A DNA stretch of 39,531 nt from Chloroflexota bacterium (GCA_027624135.1 JAQBXL010000013.1:1-39531), one strand, 5' to 3'; positions 17,212-26,996 are shown, numbered from the stretch's first letter. Numbers and translations are program-made. Notes: a model not told the origin generated them from the letters alone.

Positions 17212-17252
17212 ACCCGTTCAAGCGGTAGGCCAGTTCTAACGGTAAACTCTTT

Positions 17253-17930
17253 CTAACCGAAGCTAGCTGCTTCCAGCCACCCTAAAATAGCTTCCAAAGC
17301 ATCATCCCAGACGTCCTGACGGCTGCGTCCACTGGCCTTTAAAACCGCAAAGCCGTGGTCGGCGCCACTTAAGATGTGAACGGTCGGGTTTGGGATCTTG
17401 GAGGTAACTGTATTCAATTCATTCGGGGACGCGAAATTATCCCGATCGCCTGAGCAGAAGAAGGTTGGGACTCCGATATCCGGCAGATGCTCGTCCCTCC
17501 AAACGGTGGGTTTGGCCGGCGCATGAAGGGGATATGCGAACAGAGCCAACCCATCGACCTGGGTTCCTTGGGAAACCACCTGAGATGCAACACGGCCTCC
17601 CATCGATCTGCCGCCGACGATCAACTTGCCGTTATCAGATCGGGCCACGCGGATGGCAGCGCGCCAGGTTTCCTGCAGCAAAGGTGGTCGATCTGGCGGT
17701 CTCTTTCCAGCCTCCATGTATGGGAACTGGAAGCGCACCGTGGTGATCCCTTCACAGGCGAGTCGTAGGCTTAGGAACTGACCGAAAGGGTCTTCGATAT
17801 TTGAACCTGCGCCAGGAGCGTACACGAATGTGAACCTGGAAGGCCCACCCGGCGAGGTCTTGATCGCGGAAACGGTGCGATCTCCAACCTCGATCTGAAG
17901 CCGGTCCTCAGACGAGTTCGAGCCGTCCAT
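17253..17930 (-). CDS. KANL3/Tex30-type alpha/beta hydrolase
   Basis: A 225-residue hydrolase resembling the KANL3/Tex30 (dienelactone-hydrolase-like) group: VYAPGAGSNIEDPF, FQFPYMEAGKRPPDRPPLLQETWRAAI, nucleophile elbow VGGRSMGGRVASQV, ALFAYPLHAPAKP, Asp in FFCSGDRDNFASP and His in LSGADHGFAV. The full Ser-Asp-His triad is visible. Its ATG directly follows the stop of the 662-residue hydrolase (TGAATG), so the two are translationally coupled. No substrate is known for bacterial members. Confidence 0.88.
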   Translation of the reverse strand: MDGSNSSEDRLQIEVGDRTVSAIKTSPGGPSRFTFVYAPGAGSNIEDPFGQFLSLRLACEGITTVRFQFPYMEAGKRPPDRPPLLQETWRAAIRVARSDNGKLIVGGRSMGGRVASQVVSQGTQVDGLALFAYPLHAPAKPTVWRDEHLPDIGVPTFFCSGDRDNFASPNELNTVTSKIPNPTVHILSGADHGFAVLKASGRSRQDVWDDALEAILGWLEAASFG

Positions 17931-19919
17931 TCAGCTACCCTTCGTACCAGTCAGAAAGTCGTAGTGCTCCCCTGCTTGGCCCATGATTACCTCGACATCT
18001 TCATCAAGCAGGTAACGCTCGGCAACCAGATCTCCCGCTGCTTGGGCAATCTTTTCGAGATACTGGCTTTTGGAAGAGTACCGCTCTTCAATGGAAAGCC
18101 GAGGGTCTCCAGCCGATTCCCGTTCTGCTCGAGTGGCTGCAAATGGAACCATTGATCCACGCAGAGTCCCGCCCGACGCTCCTCCCGTGGATAGGACCTG
18201 TCCGCCTCCCCCGATGTCCTTATGCCGGAGGTTCCATCCTGTGTGAGTCGCTAATGGGACAGTTACAAAAGGCAAAGCGATTCCTGATCGCTCGTTTACG
18301 TCTTTATCTACCGCCGACACCAGGTTTGGATACACCTTGCCAATCTCAGCCGGGACTTTGGTGGGTACGCTTGGGTCGGGACCGAAATCCAGACGAGTGA
18401 AACGGCGCATCGGCATCGGAAGTTTCAATCCAGGAATTCCCGCTAAGGCACCCGCAATTGTCTTCGGTGGGACAGCGGTGCCATCATCGATCCTTGGATG
18501 CTGGCTGGGCGGGGCAGCTTCCCCAGTGGTCACCCACCGGTCCAAGTTGGTCAATGCCGCCCGCAGAAGGCACCGGTAATCGATGATACTGAAATGATGC
18601 TGCCCATGGTGCCCGTCCACATCTGTGTCCACAGGAGGAAAGGTGGCCAGGGCATGCTGTGCGCCGGCGAAGACGTAGATCCGAACATCTTGTGGCGGAT
18701 CCACGTCTCGGCTGGCAGTCAGGTCGGTGTGCATCAGTGAACCGTGTCCGGCCCAATATTCCGAAGGGGTATGGGTGTACATCACCTTGGGCAGGGCGCC
18801 CCGAGCGGAAAGCCGGGATAGCAGACCATCTGTCAGACCCGTCTCCGCGTCGGTTTGCGCGATGTCGCTAAATGGGAACAGGCTGTTACCGCTCCGCGTG
18901 GCCTGACTGGAAGGTTGGGCAAACCGGTGATTGAATTCGCCCATCTTCCCTCCAGCGACATGGGGCATGAATCCATCAAAAACCTTGCGGCCTTCTTCAT
19001 CCCAGTTCAATCCCAGGTAGAGAAACAGCCGCAGAAATCGTCCACTCTGTGAAACCCCGAAGCTGTAAGCGTGTTCGATGTTGCTGGTCAGCTGATTGCC
19101 TTCGTCTGGAGTGCTGTACCTCAAGAATGCGGCCAAATCCCTTGTGGCTAACATACCCAGCCCAACCACCGGTGCACCGGTAGTGGTGAAGATAGCCTGA
19201 TAGACCTTGCCTGGTTCGAAACCAGACGCGAGATAAACATAACTGCCGTCTGGCACGGTTTTGCCGTTCTCGAGGCGCGCAAAGGACCATTTGTCCCTGG
19301 GGATTATCCGCTCTGGAGCGTCCTCGTCTTCCTGGACCGTTAACACTGCGGCCGGGTCATCCAGATCGCTTGCCTTATAAGGCCGGTGGTTCCTGCTGGA
19401 AAGGAATTCGATCTGAGACGGGGAGTTGAGCTGGAAGGTAACAACTACCTTGCCTGAGATTGGACCATCGGGAGTAACCGCGTTGGGAATATCTATCTTC
19501 AGCATACCGGGGACGTCGGGAACGTCGTGTTGCCAGGCACACCAAACGATGGTGTAGCCCTCCCGCATGAGAAATCCGTTGCCCGGGTCCATGGGGGCAT
19601 CGGGAGTTACTTCAGGTGCGCTGTTGATGTTCCTGAGTGCCAGGGGTTTGCCTCGATTTGGGATATCCATGAGGATCCGCTGGTTTCCTTTTTGGAGGTC
19701 CACGGGTTGAAGGATGCGGAAATCAGAGGAAAAGGTTACCATTCCATCGGCGTTGCGGGGCGCCAAATTCAGGTCTGTGATCGTTTCATTGGCCGAGTTT
19801 TCAGGGTCAATGGCGAACCGGGCGACGCCGTCCAATTGCTCATAAGGGCCCACATTTCCAAACGGCTTCCCGTCGGCGAACGGGCGTCGGCTGTTAACCT
19901 CAATGTTTGTGATCGGCAT
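17931..19919 (-). CDS. Abhydrolase_10-family large alpha/beta hydrolase
   Basis: A 662-residue protein of the Abhydrolase_10 type. The N-terminal region (MPITNIEVNSRRPFADGKPFGNVGPYEQLDG) is characteristic, followed by DIPNRGKPLAL and a core with the elbow AYSFGVSQSGRFLRLFLYLG (Ser in GVSQSGR at about 303). A late PPVDTDVDGHHGQHHFSIIDYRCLLRAAL segment carries the His candidates. No signal peptide is obvious. Characterised functions in this family are few; an esterase-like role is inferred from the fold. It is the first gene of a two-gene unit with 17253; TTGGAG precedes the ATG. Confidence 0.85.
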   Translation of the reverse strand: MPITNIEVNSRRPFADGKPFGNVGPYEQLDGVARFAIDPENSANETITDLNLAPRNADGMVTFSSDFRILQPVDLQKGNQRILMDIPNRGKPLALRNINSAPEVTPDAPMDPGNGFLMREGYTIVWCAWQHDVPDVPGMLKIDIPNAVTPDGPISGKVVVTFQLNSPSQIEFLSSRNHRPYKASDLDDPAAVLTVQEDEDAPERIIPRDKWSFARLENGKTVPDGSYVYLASGFEPGKVYQAIFTTTGAPVVGLGMLATRDLAAFLRYSTPDEGNQLTSNIEHAYSFGVSQSGRFLRLFLYLGLNWDEEGRKVFDGFMPHVAGGKMGEFNHRFAQPSSQATRSGNSLFPFSDIAQTDAETGLTDGLLSRLSARGALPKVMYTHTPSEYWAGHGSLMHTDLTASRDVDPPQDVRIYVFAGAQHALATFPPVDTDVDGHHGQHHFSIIDYRCLLRAALTNLDRWVTTGEAAPPSQHPRIDDGTAVPPKTIAGALAGIPGLKLPMPMRRFTRLDFGPDPSVPTKVPAEIGKVYPNLVSAVDKDVNERSGIALPFVTVPLATHTGWNLRHKDIGGGGQVLSTGGASGGTLRGSMVPFAATRAERESAGDPRLSIEERYSSKSQYLEKIAQAAGDLVAERYLLDEDVEVIMGQAGEHYDFLTGTKGS

Positions 19920-20065
19920 GGGTTTACTCCAACTAAGCGCTGCACATCCCGCAGATCAAGGGTATTTTTCAATCTAAGGAACGATAGCATAAATCGACTC
20001 GCCGTCCGGGTCCAGAGTTGACGCAAGCGCACTTAATTGCATTTCTGTGCCAAGATAGATCGTCG

Positions 20066-20093
20066 AAAATTTGGCCATCAAAATTTGGCCATC
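20066..20093 (+). repeat. Perfect 14-bp tandem duplication in a 5' leader
   Basis: AAAATTTGGCCATC occurs twice back to back, immediately before AAAAGGAG, the ribosome binding site of the next gene. The GGCC core with flanking AT (TTTGGCCATCAAA) is not a clean palindrome. It may be a slippage duplication or two adjacent protein-binding sites. Confidence 0.8.
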
Positions 20094-20106
20094 AAAAGGA
20101 GACTCG

Positions 20107-20406
20107 ATGTTATACATGATGTCCCTAAGCCACAGTCCTGACAGTTGTCCCGGAGTGAACAACGAGATACGGGACCGGGTGTTGATCGCGAAATCCACCA
20201 TGACAGACGTGCTACAGACCCACGGTTGTACATTTCAGGGTGGGTGGGTCAGTAAATCAGCCCATCTGACGTTCATCTTGCTAGACGCCCCCAACGGCCA
20301 CGCGGCAGACGATGTGGCTATTGACCTGGGTCTGGCCGTATGGAACACCAACACCATCTACCCGGTGATTACATTCGAGGAAGCAGTCGGCGGCCTGCCA
20401 GACTGA
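20107..20406 (+). CDS. Conserved-looking small hypothetical protein
   Basis: A 99-residue soluble protein. The start is ATG 20107 (AAGGAG 6 bases upstream), not the track's 20071. The order LSHSPDSCPG, IRDRVLIAKSTMTDVLQTHGCTFQGGWVSKSAHLTFILLDAPNGHAADDVAIDLGLAVWNTNTIYPVITFEEAV suggests a ferredoxin-like alpha/beta dimeric-barrel fold, as in Dabb-type or YCII-like proteins. I recall similar uncharacterised proteins in environmental Chloroflexota but cannot give a function. It is divergent from the 662-residue hydrolase and convergent with the MBL gene. Confidence 0.7.
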   Translation: MLYMMSLSHSPDSCPGVNNEIRDRVLIAKSTMTDVLQTHGCTFQGGWVSKSAHLTFILLDAPNGHAADDVAIDLGLAVWNTNTIYPVITFEEAVGGLPD

Positions 20407-20454
20407 AACTGTCTGGCACAGGCGACACCCTGTTGCCGGCGTCTTCTATAGGCC

Positions 20455-21216
20455 CTAAACGGCGTCCGGGTTGATTCGAGGTTCAAACCTGGGTGGCAAA
20501 CCGAGTTCCACCGATACCAGGTCTCGGCCACTGTCTAGGAATCCGCTAATTTTGATGGTTGGAGATTCCGTTAAGTACTCGAAATTTTCGCCATCGATCC
20601 GGAACGGTCGGTCGTGACCTGGGTAAATGACGTCTGCGGCTGCAGAGATTTTCTTTAGGCTAGCTTGGGCTTGTTCAACGCTCCAGAATACGAACGCAGG
20701 CATACCGCGCCTTAAGGCTCCTGCATCTGATATCGCATCGCCACCAAGGCAGACCAGGCCGCCCGAAGTCTCCACAAGAACACTTTGGTGTCCAGCGGTA
20801 TGGCCGGGTGTGTCAAACGTTCCGACCCCTTTCTCCAATTCGGTTTCACCTGAGACTTCAACGACAGTGTGGGGCGATAACGTGTCAGCGAAGTATTTGG
20901 CAGTCGCATAATCATTAGCCCTGGGGTTCCGGCTGTACTCTAATTCCTGCTTGGAAATCACAATTTCGGCGTTCGGGAATAGATCGGTGTTTTGGGAATG
21001 GTCCCAATGGGCATGGGTCAGTATCACTCTTCCGATCTCTTCAGGAGAGATCCCATGGCTTCGCAGCGTCTCAACCAACATAGTCCGTCGTCCAAAGTGT
21101 CCTACGTCCACCACTGTTAGTTTTTCTCCACGGACCAGTGTTACGGTGCAAAGACCTAGAGTTCCCTGATCAGTATTGATGCTGAAACCGGGTAAAAGAA
21201 TTTCTATCTCGGGCAT
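20455..21216 (-). CDS. MBL-fold metallo-hydrolase (N-acyl-homoserine-lactonase-like)
   Basis: A 253-residue metallo-beta-lactamase-fold enzyme. It contains the zinc motif HxHxDH in VILTHAHWDHSQN, the third-position His in FDTPGHTAGHQSVLV, the bridging Asp in LGGDAISDA and the last His in VIYPGHDRPF, so the di-metal centre looks complete. AiiA-like lactonases and glyoxalase II relatives share this layout; the substrate is unknown. I placed the start at ATG 21216 (AAGGATGG upstream) because the track's extra 24 residues add only non-conserved sequence. Confidence 0.9.
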   Translation of the reverse strand: MPEIEILLPGFSINTDQGTLGLCTVTLVRGEKLTVVDVGHFGRRTMLVETLRSHGISPEEIGRVILTHAHWDHSQNTDLFPNAEIVISKQELEYSRNPRANDYATAKYFADTLSPHTVVEVSGETELEKGVGTFDTPGHTAGHQSVLVETSGGLVCLGGDAISDAGALRRGMPAFVFWSVEQAQASLKKISAAADVIYPGHDRPFRIDGENFEYLTESPTIKISGFLDSGRDLVSVELGLPPRFEPRINPDAV

Positions 21217-21575
21217 ATGGATCCATCCTTGCGTTTGCAAAATAGCGTCTTGGGAGCAGATGTTAGCTATTCTTGTGGTGATAGGCAACTACTGCGTTAG
21301 TCTTTGGCGGGCATCTTGCGAGAATTCGCTAATCTCGGTGTGGTCCGAATATTCCCAATCTCCCACCAGGGTCGGAATCGATACCCGGGCAATCGAATGC
21401 GAGGGCATTTTTGCGCCTAACACCGGGCGAAGTCGGACCCATCACGTAATTGGATTGCTCGACTATTCCCCCTTGGAATTCTGGAGCGGGATCGCCTGGG
21501 TTTCAGGGTACGACGGTTGAGAGTAGGCCATCACTCTGGCTATAGTGTAACGATTCCATTTGAGGAGCCTGCATC

Positions 21576-22673
21576 ATGACAAACAAGATTCGCTTGGGAT
21601 TTGTGGGAGCTAACGTCAACTCGACCTGGTCATCCCAGTCGCACTACCCGGCTTTACTGGCCAGCCCGGATGTCGAACTTACCGCGGTTTGTACCTCTAG
21701 GCCTGAGAGCGCGGAAGAGGCGCGGCAGGCGTTTGGAGCGAAGCTCGCCTTCCACGATTTCCGGGAAATGGTTATTTCACCGGAGATCGACGCGGTGGCC
21801 GTAGTAGTACGGGTGCCATTGCACTATGAGCCGACGAAGGCCGCCATCGAGGCCGGCAAGCACGTCTACACGGAGTGGCCGCTGGGCCGGACTACCGCCG
21901 AAGCCGAAGAACTGGCGATGCTTGCCCGGGCCAAAGGGGTGCAAACGGCCGTCGGTCTGCAATCTCGGGTCAGCCCCGCATTGCTATATCTCAAGGAGCT
22001 GATCGACACAGGCTACGTGGGGGAGGTGCTGTCCTGCCATGTCACGACTATGCGTGACGGAGCGTTGGAACGCCCTTCCAGCCGCAATTGGAATCTCGAC
22101 GCCAGCCAAGGCGCGAACACGCTGACCATCGCCAACGGGCACGTCATTGACGCCCTGCGGTTCGTTTTGGGCGACTTCACACGAGTTGCGTGCATGGTCA
22201 CGACCCAGGTGCAGAAAATCTACGAGACCGATACCCAGAAGTTTGTGGACGTTACCTCCCCGGACAACATTCGAGTATCCGGACGGCTCGAGCGCGGCGC
22301 GGCGGTGTCGGTCCATGTCGGCGCCGTACCCTGGGCCGGCAGCGGCTTTCGGATGGAGATCTACGGCCGGGAAGGCACGCTAGTCACCACCGGGAGCGTC
22401 TCGTCTCAGCGCGGTGAGATGTTACGCGTGCAAGGCGCTCAGGGAAGCCACGAGTTAAAGGACCTGACCATTCCCGAGCGTTTCGTATATGTCCCGGACG
22501 ACTTCCCCCGTGGCGATCCGTTCAACGTCGGCCAGATGTATGCCCTGTTTGCCGAGGCGATCCGGACCGGTCAGAGCCGCCTGCCGACGTTCGATACCGC
22601 GGTCGACCTGCACCGCTTCATTGACACCATCAAGCAGGCGTCGGATTCGGGAGAGGAGTTGCCCGTCGCCTGA
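21576..22673 (+). CDS. Gfo/Idh/MocA-family oxidoreductase (second copy)
   Basis: A 365-residue NAD(P)-dependent oxidoreductase. Rossmann opening IRLGFVGANVNSTWSSQSHYPAL (the usual GxGxxG is altered to GANVNS), then VYTEWPLGRTTAEAEELA, where the family EKP motif reads EWP so the catalytic Lys is missing. The C-terminal domain has AVGLQSRVSPALLYLKELIDTGYVGEVLSC. The Galactose-80/Gal80-like subgroup also uses EWP, so this may be a regulator-like or Gal80-like oxidoreductase rather than a classic dehydrogenase. GAGGAG precedes the ATG. It is not closely similar to the gene at 7887. Confidence 0.88.
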   Translation: MTNKIRLGFVGANVNSTWSSQSHYPALLASPDVELTAVCTSRPESAEEARQAFGAKLAFHDFREMVISPEIDAVAVVVRVPLHYEPTKAAIEAGKHVYTEWPLGRTTAEAEELAMLARAKGVQTAVGLQSRVSPALLYLKELIDTGYVGEVLSCHVTTMRDGALERPSSRNWNLDASQGANTLTIANGHVIDALRFVLGDFTRVACMVTTQVQKIYETDTQKFVDVTSPDNIRVSGRLERGAAVSVHVGAVPWAGSGFRMEIYGREGTLVTTGSVSSQRGEMLRVQGAQGSHELKDLTIPERFVYVPDDFPRGDPFNVGQMYALFAEAIRTGQSRLPTFDTAVDLHRFIDTIKQASDSGEELPVA

Positions 22674-22849
22674 ACCGTCTGGGACTAAACCGCAGGATAT
22701 TGATTCCAGGGACAGTGAGTCAAAACAACCGAGGGACGTACACTCCGCCTACCGAGTGAGAGCAGTTACCCTTAAATTCCTTACAGGGTGCTGCTCTGGC
22801 GGCATAAACCACCGCGAAGAGCGTTCTTTCTGATGTTGGAGAAGAAAAT

Positions 22850-24906
22850 ATGGCGAGCCTAGAACCTGCGGCCTCGAAAAGACCTCACCAGCTGATCTCG
22901 CACGGTGACACCCGAATCGATCCCTGGTTCTGGCTGCGCGATGTCAACGATCCGGAAACTTTGGAATATCTCAGAGCCGAGAATGCTTACACCGATGAAG
23001 TCATGGCGCCGGAGGCTGAACTAAAAGAAAGCTTATTTCAGGAGATGCGAGGCCGGATCAAGGAGGACGATTCTACCGTTCCGGAGAAGGAGGGAGAATA
23101 TTTCTACTACGCCCGGTATGAAGAGGGCAACGAGTACCCCATCTTCTGCCGCAAGCATCTATCCTTGGATGCTCCCGAAGCGATCCTTCTCAACGTAAAT
23201 GAGTTGGCGAAAGACCTGGATTATTGCCGGGTTGGCACATGCGAGAATAGCCCAGACCACAAGTGGCTGGCTTATTCGGTGGACACTGACGGGTCCGAGA
23301 AATACACCATTTTCTTCAAGAATCTGGAGACCGGTGAACTGTCAGAGGAGAACATCCCCGTTCCTATTACTCCCTCGAATGGGCCAACGACAGCCAAACC
23401 GTATTCTACGATGTGCTCGACGAGAATCACCGGCCAGTCAAGATATTCAAGCATCGGCTCGGAGATAACCCTTCCGCAGATGGGCTGCTGTACCAGGAAA
23501 TGGACGAGCGTTTCTTTGTCCACGTGGGCAAATCTGCCAGCAAGCGGTTCATGTACGTGGTCGCCGCCAGTAACAACATGGCGGAATGGCATTTCATGGA
23601 AGCGGCTGATCCGGGAAGTGAACTTACGCTGATCCAAGAGCGACGTGAGAATTTTGAATACGATGTTGCCGACCATGGGGACCGTTTTCTGATTCGAAAC
23701 AACGGTGATGGCGCCAAGGATTTCAAAGTTTCAGAAACGTCGATAACGGCGCCGGCATCGGAAAATTGGCAGGACCTGGTTCCCCACGTGTTGGGACGCC
23801 CTATCGGTGGAATGGCAGTGGTTAAAGACTACCTGATCCTTTCGCAACGAACTAACGGGCTGCATCAGATACGGATAATAGAACACGCCACCGGGAAATC
23901 GTTCGACGTGGACTTCGATGCAGAAGACTATGCAGTGTCGATCCAAGAAGGCCGGGAATGGGACACCTCCAGCCTGAGGTTTTCTTACACTTCGCTCACT
24001 ACCCCTTCAACCGTATATGACTACGACATCAGTACCCGCGAGCGCGAGATCAGGAAACAGACCGAGGTGTTGGGCGATTTTTCCGAAGACAATTACCAAA
24101 CCAAAAGGATATCTGCCCCGGCCGAAGACGGCACTCTGATCCCGATATCGCTTCTTTATGCAAAGGATACTCCCCTCGACGGCTCAGCCCCCCTCTATCT
24201 TTATGGCTACGGATCATACGGGATAATCATCGATTCCAATTTTAGTTCAGCCAGGCTCAGCCTCGTGGACCGGGGATATATCTTCGCCGTCGCTCATGTT
24301 CGGGGAGGTATGGACTTGGGATGGGATTGGTACGATGGTGGCAAACTTCTCAACAAAAAGAACACGTTCACAGATTTCATCGCCTGCGCGGAGCACCTGA
24401 TCGAAAAAGACTTCACCGCCAAGGGCGGGATCGTCGCATCCGGTGGCAGCGCCGGCGGGATGTTGATGGGGGCGGTCGTCAACTTGCGCCCCATTCTGTT
24501 CAAAGCGGTCGTTGCAGACGTGCCATTTGTGGATGTCTTGAACACGATGGAGGACGACACCCTGCCTCTGACCACCATGGAATATAACGAATGGGGCAAC
24601 CCTCAAACCAAGATATTCTATGACTACATCAAGTCGTATTCTCCCTACGACAATGTGAAGCCCCACGACTACCCCCATATGCTGATCACCGGGGGCATCA
24701 GCGATCCGCGAGTGACGTATTGGGAACCAGCCAAATGGACCGCGCATCTGAGAGATTCGAAGACTGACGACAACTTGTTACTGCTGAAGATTCACATGGA
24801 CTCTGGCCATGCTGGCGCTTCAGGCAGGTTCAACCGGCTGAAAGAGGTAGCTCTGGAATACGCCTTCATCTTGAAAGTGTTTGGGCTGAGTGAAACGCCT
24901 CATTAA
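22850..24906 (+). pseudogene. S9 prolyl oligopeptidase/oligopeptidase B, interrupted by a frameshift
   Basis: Two overlapping ORFs (22850-23632 and 23413-24906) are one gene. The first gives residues to about 172 (KRPHQLISHGDTRIDPWFWLRD, beta-propeller start). At about 23361-23370 the sense moves to the other frame, where YYSLEWANDSQTVFYDVLDENHRPVKIFKH continues the propeller. The catalytic domain follows: GYGSYGI, AHVRGGMDLGW, nucleophile elbow ASGGSAGGMLMG, Asp in LITGGISDPRV and His in MDSGHAGASG. The two parts add up to about 685 residues, the normal oligopeptidase B length, and everything else is intact. One lost base in GTTCC.TATTAC would explain it: either a recent mutation or an assembly error. 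GGAGAAG precedes ATG 22850. Confidence 0.88.
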
Positions 24907-24950
24907 GAGGGTCGTTGCGAGTGGGAGGAGTTACCCGCTCAGACCGCCTG

Positions 24951-25871
24951 TTATTGACTGGACAGAAGCATCTGAAGGAGCGCCATTCGGATGGAAAGAC
25001 CGTTTGAGATCTGCTGGAAATAATGTGCCCGGGGGTCGGAGTCGACTTCGGGAGCGATGCTGTCTACCCTGGGGAACGGGTGCATGATAATGGCCCGCTC
25101 GCGGATCAGGCGCAGCATGTCCGGGTCGATGCGAAATGCCTGCCGGGTCGGTCCGTTCTCTGCGGGAGCATACTCCTGGGGTAGATCCGTCTGGTAGACA
25201 ACATCGGCCCGCTTGAGCGCATCATCAAGCTCCGGCCCTGGCCCGTGAATCTCCTGAAATCTCACCTCGTGCCGCCCCAGATATTCCAGCAAGTCTTCGC
25301 CCAAAGGAAGTTCGTTCGGTGAGACCAGCCAAAGCTTGATGCCGGAGTATTTGGCCAGAAAGTAGCATAGTGAGCGGCTGGCCCCGCTATGGGACAGATC
25401 GCCCATCAACACCACCGACACGCCGTCGATGCCGTCTATCGCCCGGTAAATTGTGTAGAGATCCAGCAAGGCCTGCGTTGGATGCTGATCTCCGCCGCCG
25501 GCGTTCACCACCGGGATGGACGAAACGTCAGCCGCACGGTAGACCAGACCAGAATCGGGGTGGCGCAGCACGATCAGGTCGGCGTACTGGTTCACCATAC
25601 TGATGGTGTCTTCGAAATGGCCGGACGACGCGAAGTCGGAGAAAGACTGGGGGTTTTCGGTGGAGATCACATTGCCGCCCAGCCGGTGCATGGCCGATTC
25701 AAAGGAGAGACGTGTTCTGGTGCTAACGGCGTAAAACAAAGAGGCCATGATCCGGCCGCGAAGCTCTTCACTGCCGCCGCGGGCGACGACCTTCTCCATC
25801 TCATCAGCGGCGTCGAACACCTGGGCAATCAGCTTCTTGTCGAACTGCTGTGCTCTAAGTACGTGATCCAT
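24951..25871 (-). CDS. Non-canonical carbamoyltransferase of the aspartate carbamoyltransferase family
   Basis: A 306-residue transcarbamylase with the carbamoyl-phosphate pocket intact: Ser50-Thr-Arg-Thr-Arg54, Arg103 in VLRHP, His130-Pro-Thr-Gln133 and HPFPRVD. The acceptor side differs from E. coli PyrB. The 80s loop reads DFASSGHFEDT instead of SLGKKGETLADT (no Lys84), GDLKYGR is GDLSHSG (Arg167 lost), and TRVQ is TDLP (Arg229 and Gln231 lost). It should therefore transfer a carbamoyl group to or from something other than aspartate. It follows carbamate kinase by 37 bases on the same strand and no pyrimidine-biosynthesis gene is near, which argues for a catabolic role. Ornithine-type motifs are also absent. 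Cytoplasmic trimer expected. Confidence 0.85.
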   Translation of the reverse strand: MDHVLRAQQFDKKLIAQVFDAADEMEKVVARGGSEELRGRIMASLFYAVSTRTRLSFESAMHRLGGNVISTENPQSFSDFASSGHFEDTISMVNQYADLIVLRHPDSGLVYRAADVSSIPVVNAGGGDQHPTQALLDLYTIYRAIDGIDGVSVVLMGDLSHSGASRSLCYFLAKYSGIKLWLVSPNELPLGEDLLEYLGRHEVRFQEIHGPGPELDDALKRADVVYQTDLPQEYAPAENGPTRQAFRIDPDMLRLIRERAIIMHPFPRVDSIAPEVDSDPRAHYFQQISNGLSIRMALLQMLLSSQ

Positions 25872-25908
25872 CGAGTTCCCGTGGGCCTTCGGGTCGGGCG
25901 ACCCGGCA

Positions 25909-26868
25909 TCAGCCCGGTAAGATATGCGTTCCCGCTCTGCCAGCCAGCGCTTCCTCAGCCCATTCTAGGCCAGTGATTACCGCCCTCTCTCCGCCGAATT
26001 CTACGAACTGGATGCAACCGATAACCTTGGGCGCCATGCTACCTCGCGCAAACTGGCCTTCTTCAAAGTATTTCCGCGCCTGGGAGGCGGTGATCTCGCG
26101 GATCGGCCGTTGAAGCTCGGTGCCGAAGTCCAGGGACACGGATTCGACATCGGTCAAGATAAGATAGATATCGGCGCCCACGCTCTCCGCCAGCTTTTCG
26201 CCTGCCAGGTCTTTGTCGATCACAGCCTCAACCCTCCGGTAGGAGCCGTCGGGCTCCAGAACCACTGGGATACCACCACCGCCACCAGCTATGACGATGG
26301 CTCCTTGATCGACGAGGGCGCGCAGAGACCGGCGCTCCAAGAGCCTAAGGGGCGCGGGTGAAGGCACCGACCGCCGATATGGCCGGTCGCTGCCCGGATG
26401 GACCTCCATCACCGTATGGCCGCGCTCTTCGTAGCTCTTTTTGCTTCCGGCATCCAAGAACGGGCCGATCGGCTTGGATGACAGGCCAAAATCGGGGTCG
26501 TCTTCACCCACAATGAAATGGCTGACCAGAGTAACCACGTCTCGCTGGATACCTTGATTGCGAAGGATCTTGTCCAACACTTGTTGCAACATAGCGCCGA
26601 TCTGACCCTGGGTCATTCCCACGCAGATATCCAGGGGTTGCTGGGGGATATCCGGTCCTGATTCCTCTTGCTGTATCAGAAGATTGCCTACCTGCGGACC
26701 GTTGCCGTGGGTGATGACAACCCGGCTGCCCGAGCGAATCAGTGGTACAAGTTGCCGGCAAGCCAGCTCCATACTGAGCGTCTGTTGCTCGACTTCACCA
26801 GTGTCGCCCTCGGAGAGAATGGCGTTTCCACCCAACGCGATGACGATCGTCTTCGTGGTCTCAAGCAT
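25909..26868 (-). CDS. arcC: Carbamate kinase
   Basis: A full-length (319 residue) carbamate kinase, converting carbamoyl phosphate and ADP to ATP, ammonia and CO2. Motifs: [15 protein letters not shown] (phosphate loop), [54 protein letters not shown] and LILTDVESV. Start taken as ATG 26868 ([14 protein letters not shown]); ATG 26886 and TTG 26889 are alternatives and none has a strong ribosome binding site. It leads a two-gene unit with the carbamoyltransferase and is divergent from the importer operon. In oxalurate catabolism the same activity is called AllK; no arginine deiminase or ornithine carbamoyltransferase is present here, so an arginine pathway is unlikely. Confidence 0.94.
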   Translation of the reverse strand: MLETTKTIVIALGGNAILSEGDTGEVEQQTLSMELACRQLVPLIRSGSRVVITHGNGPQVGNLLIQQEESGPDIPQQPLDICVGMTQGQIGAMLQQVLDKILRNQGIQRDVVTLVSHFIVGEDDPDFGLSSKPIGPFLDAGSKKSYEERGHTVMEVHPGSDRPYRRSVPSPAPLRLLERRSLRALVDQGAIVIAGGGGGIPVVLEPDGSYRRVEAVIDKDLAGEKLAESVGADIYLILTDVESVSLDFGTELQRPIREITASQARKYFEEGQFARGSMAPKVIGCIQFVEFGGERAVITGLEWAEEALAGRAGTHILPG

Positions 26869-26996
26869 CGTTCTGGTGGGGATCATCAAGATAACTCATC
26901 GATCGTTCTCGCATTCTTGGTTCGCCGTCCGAATTGAACCACAACGGTTGGGCGAAGAGCAAATAACTAACCGGCGCGAACTCGGCGTCCAAAAGC

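Noticed and set aside
24951-25871. Calling the carbamoyltransferase pyrB
   Set aside because: It has the overall PyrB pattern, but the residues that hold aspartate are substituted and the neighbours are catabolic, so the symbol would mislead.
25909-26868. Arginine deiminase pathway
   Set aside because: Carbamate kinase is present, but there is no arginine deiminase, ornithine carbamoyltransferase or arginine/ornithine antiporter.
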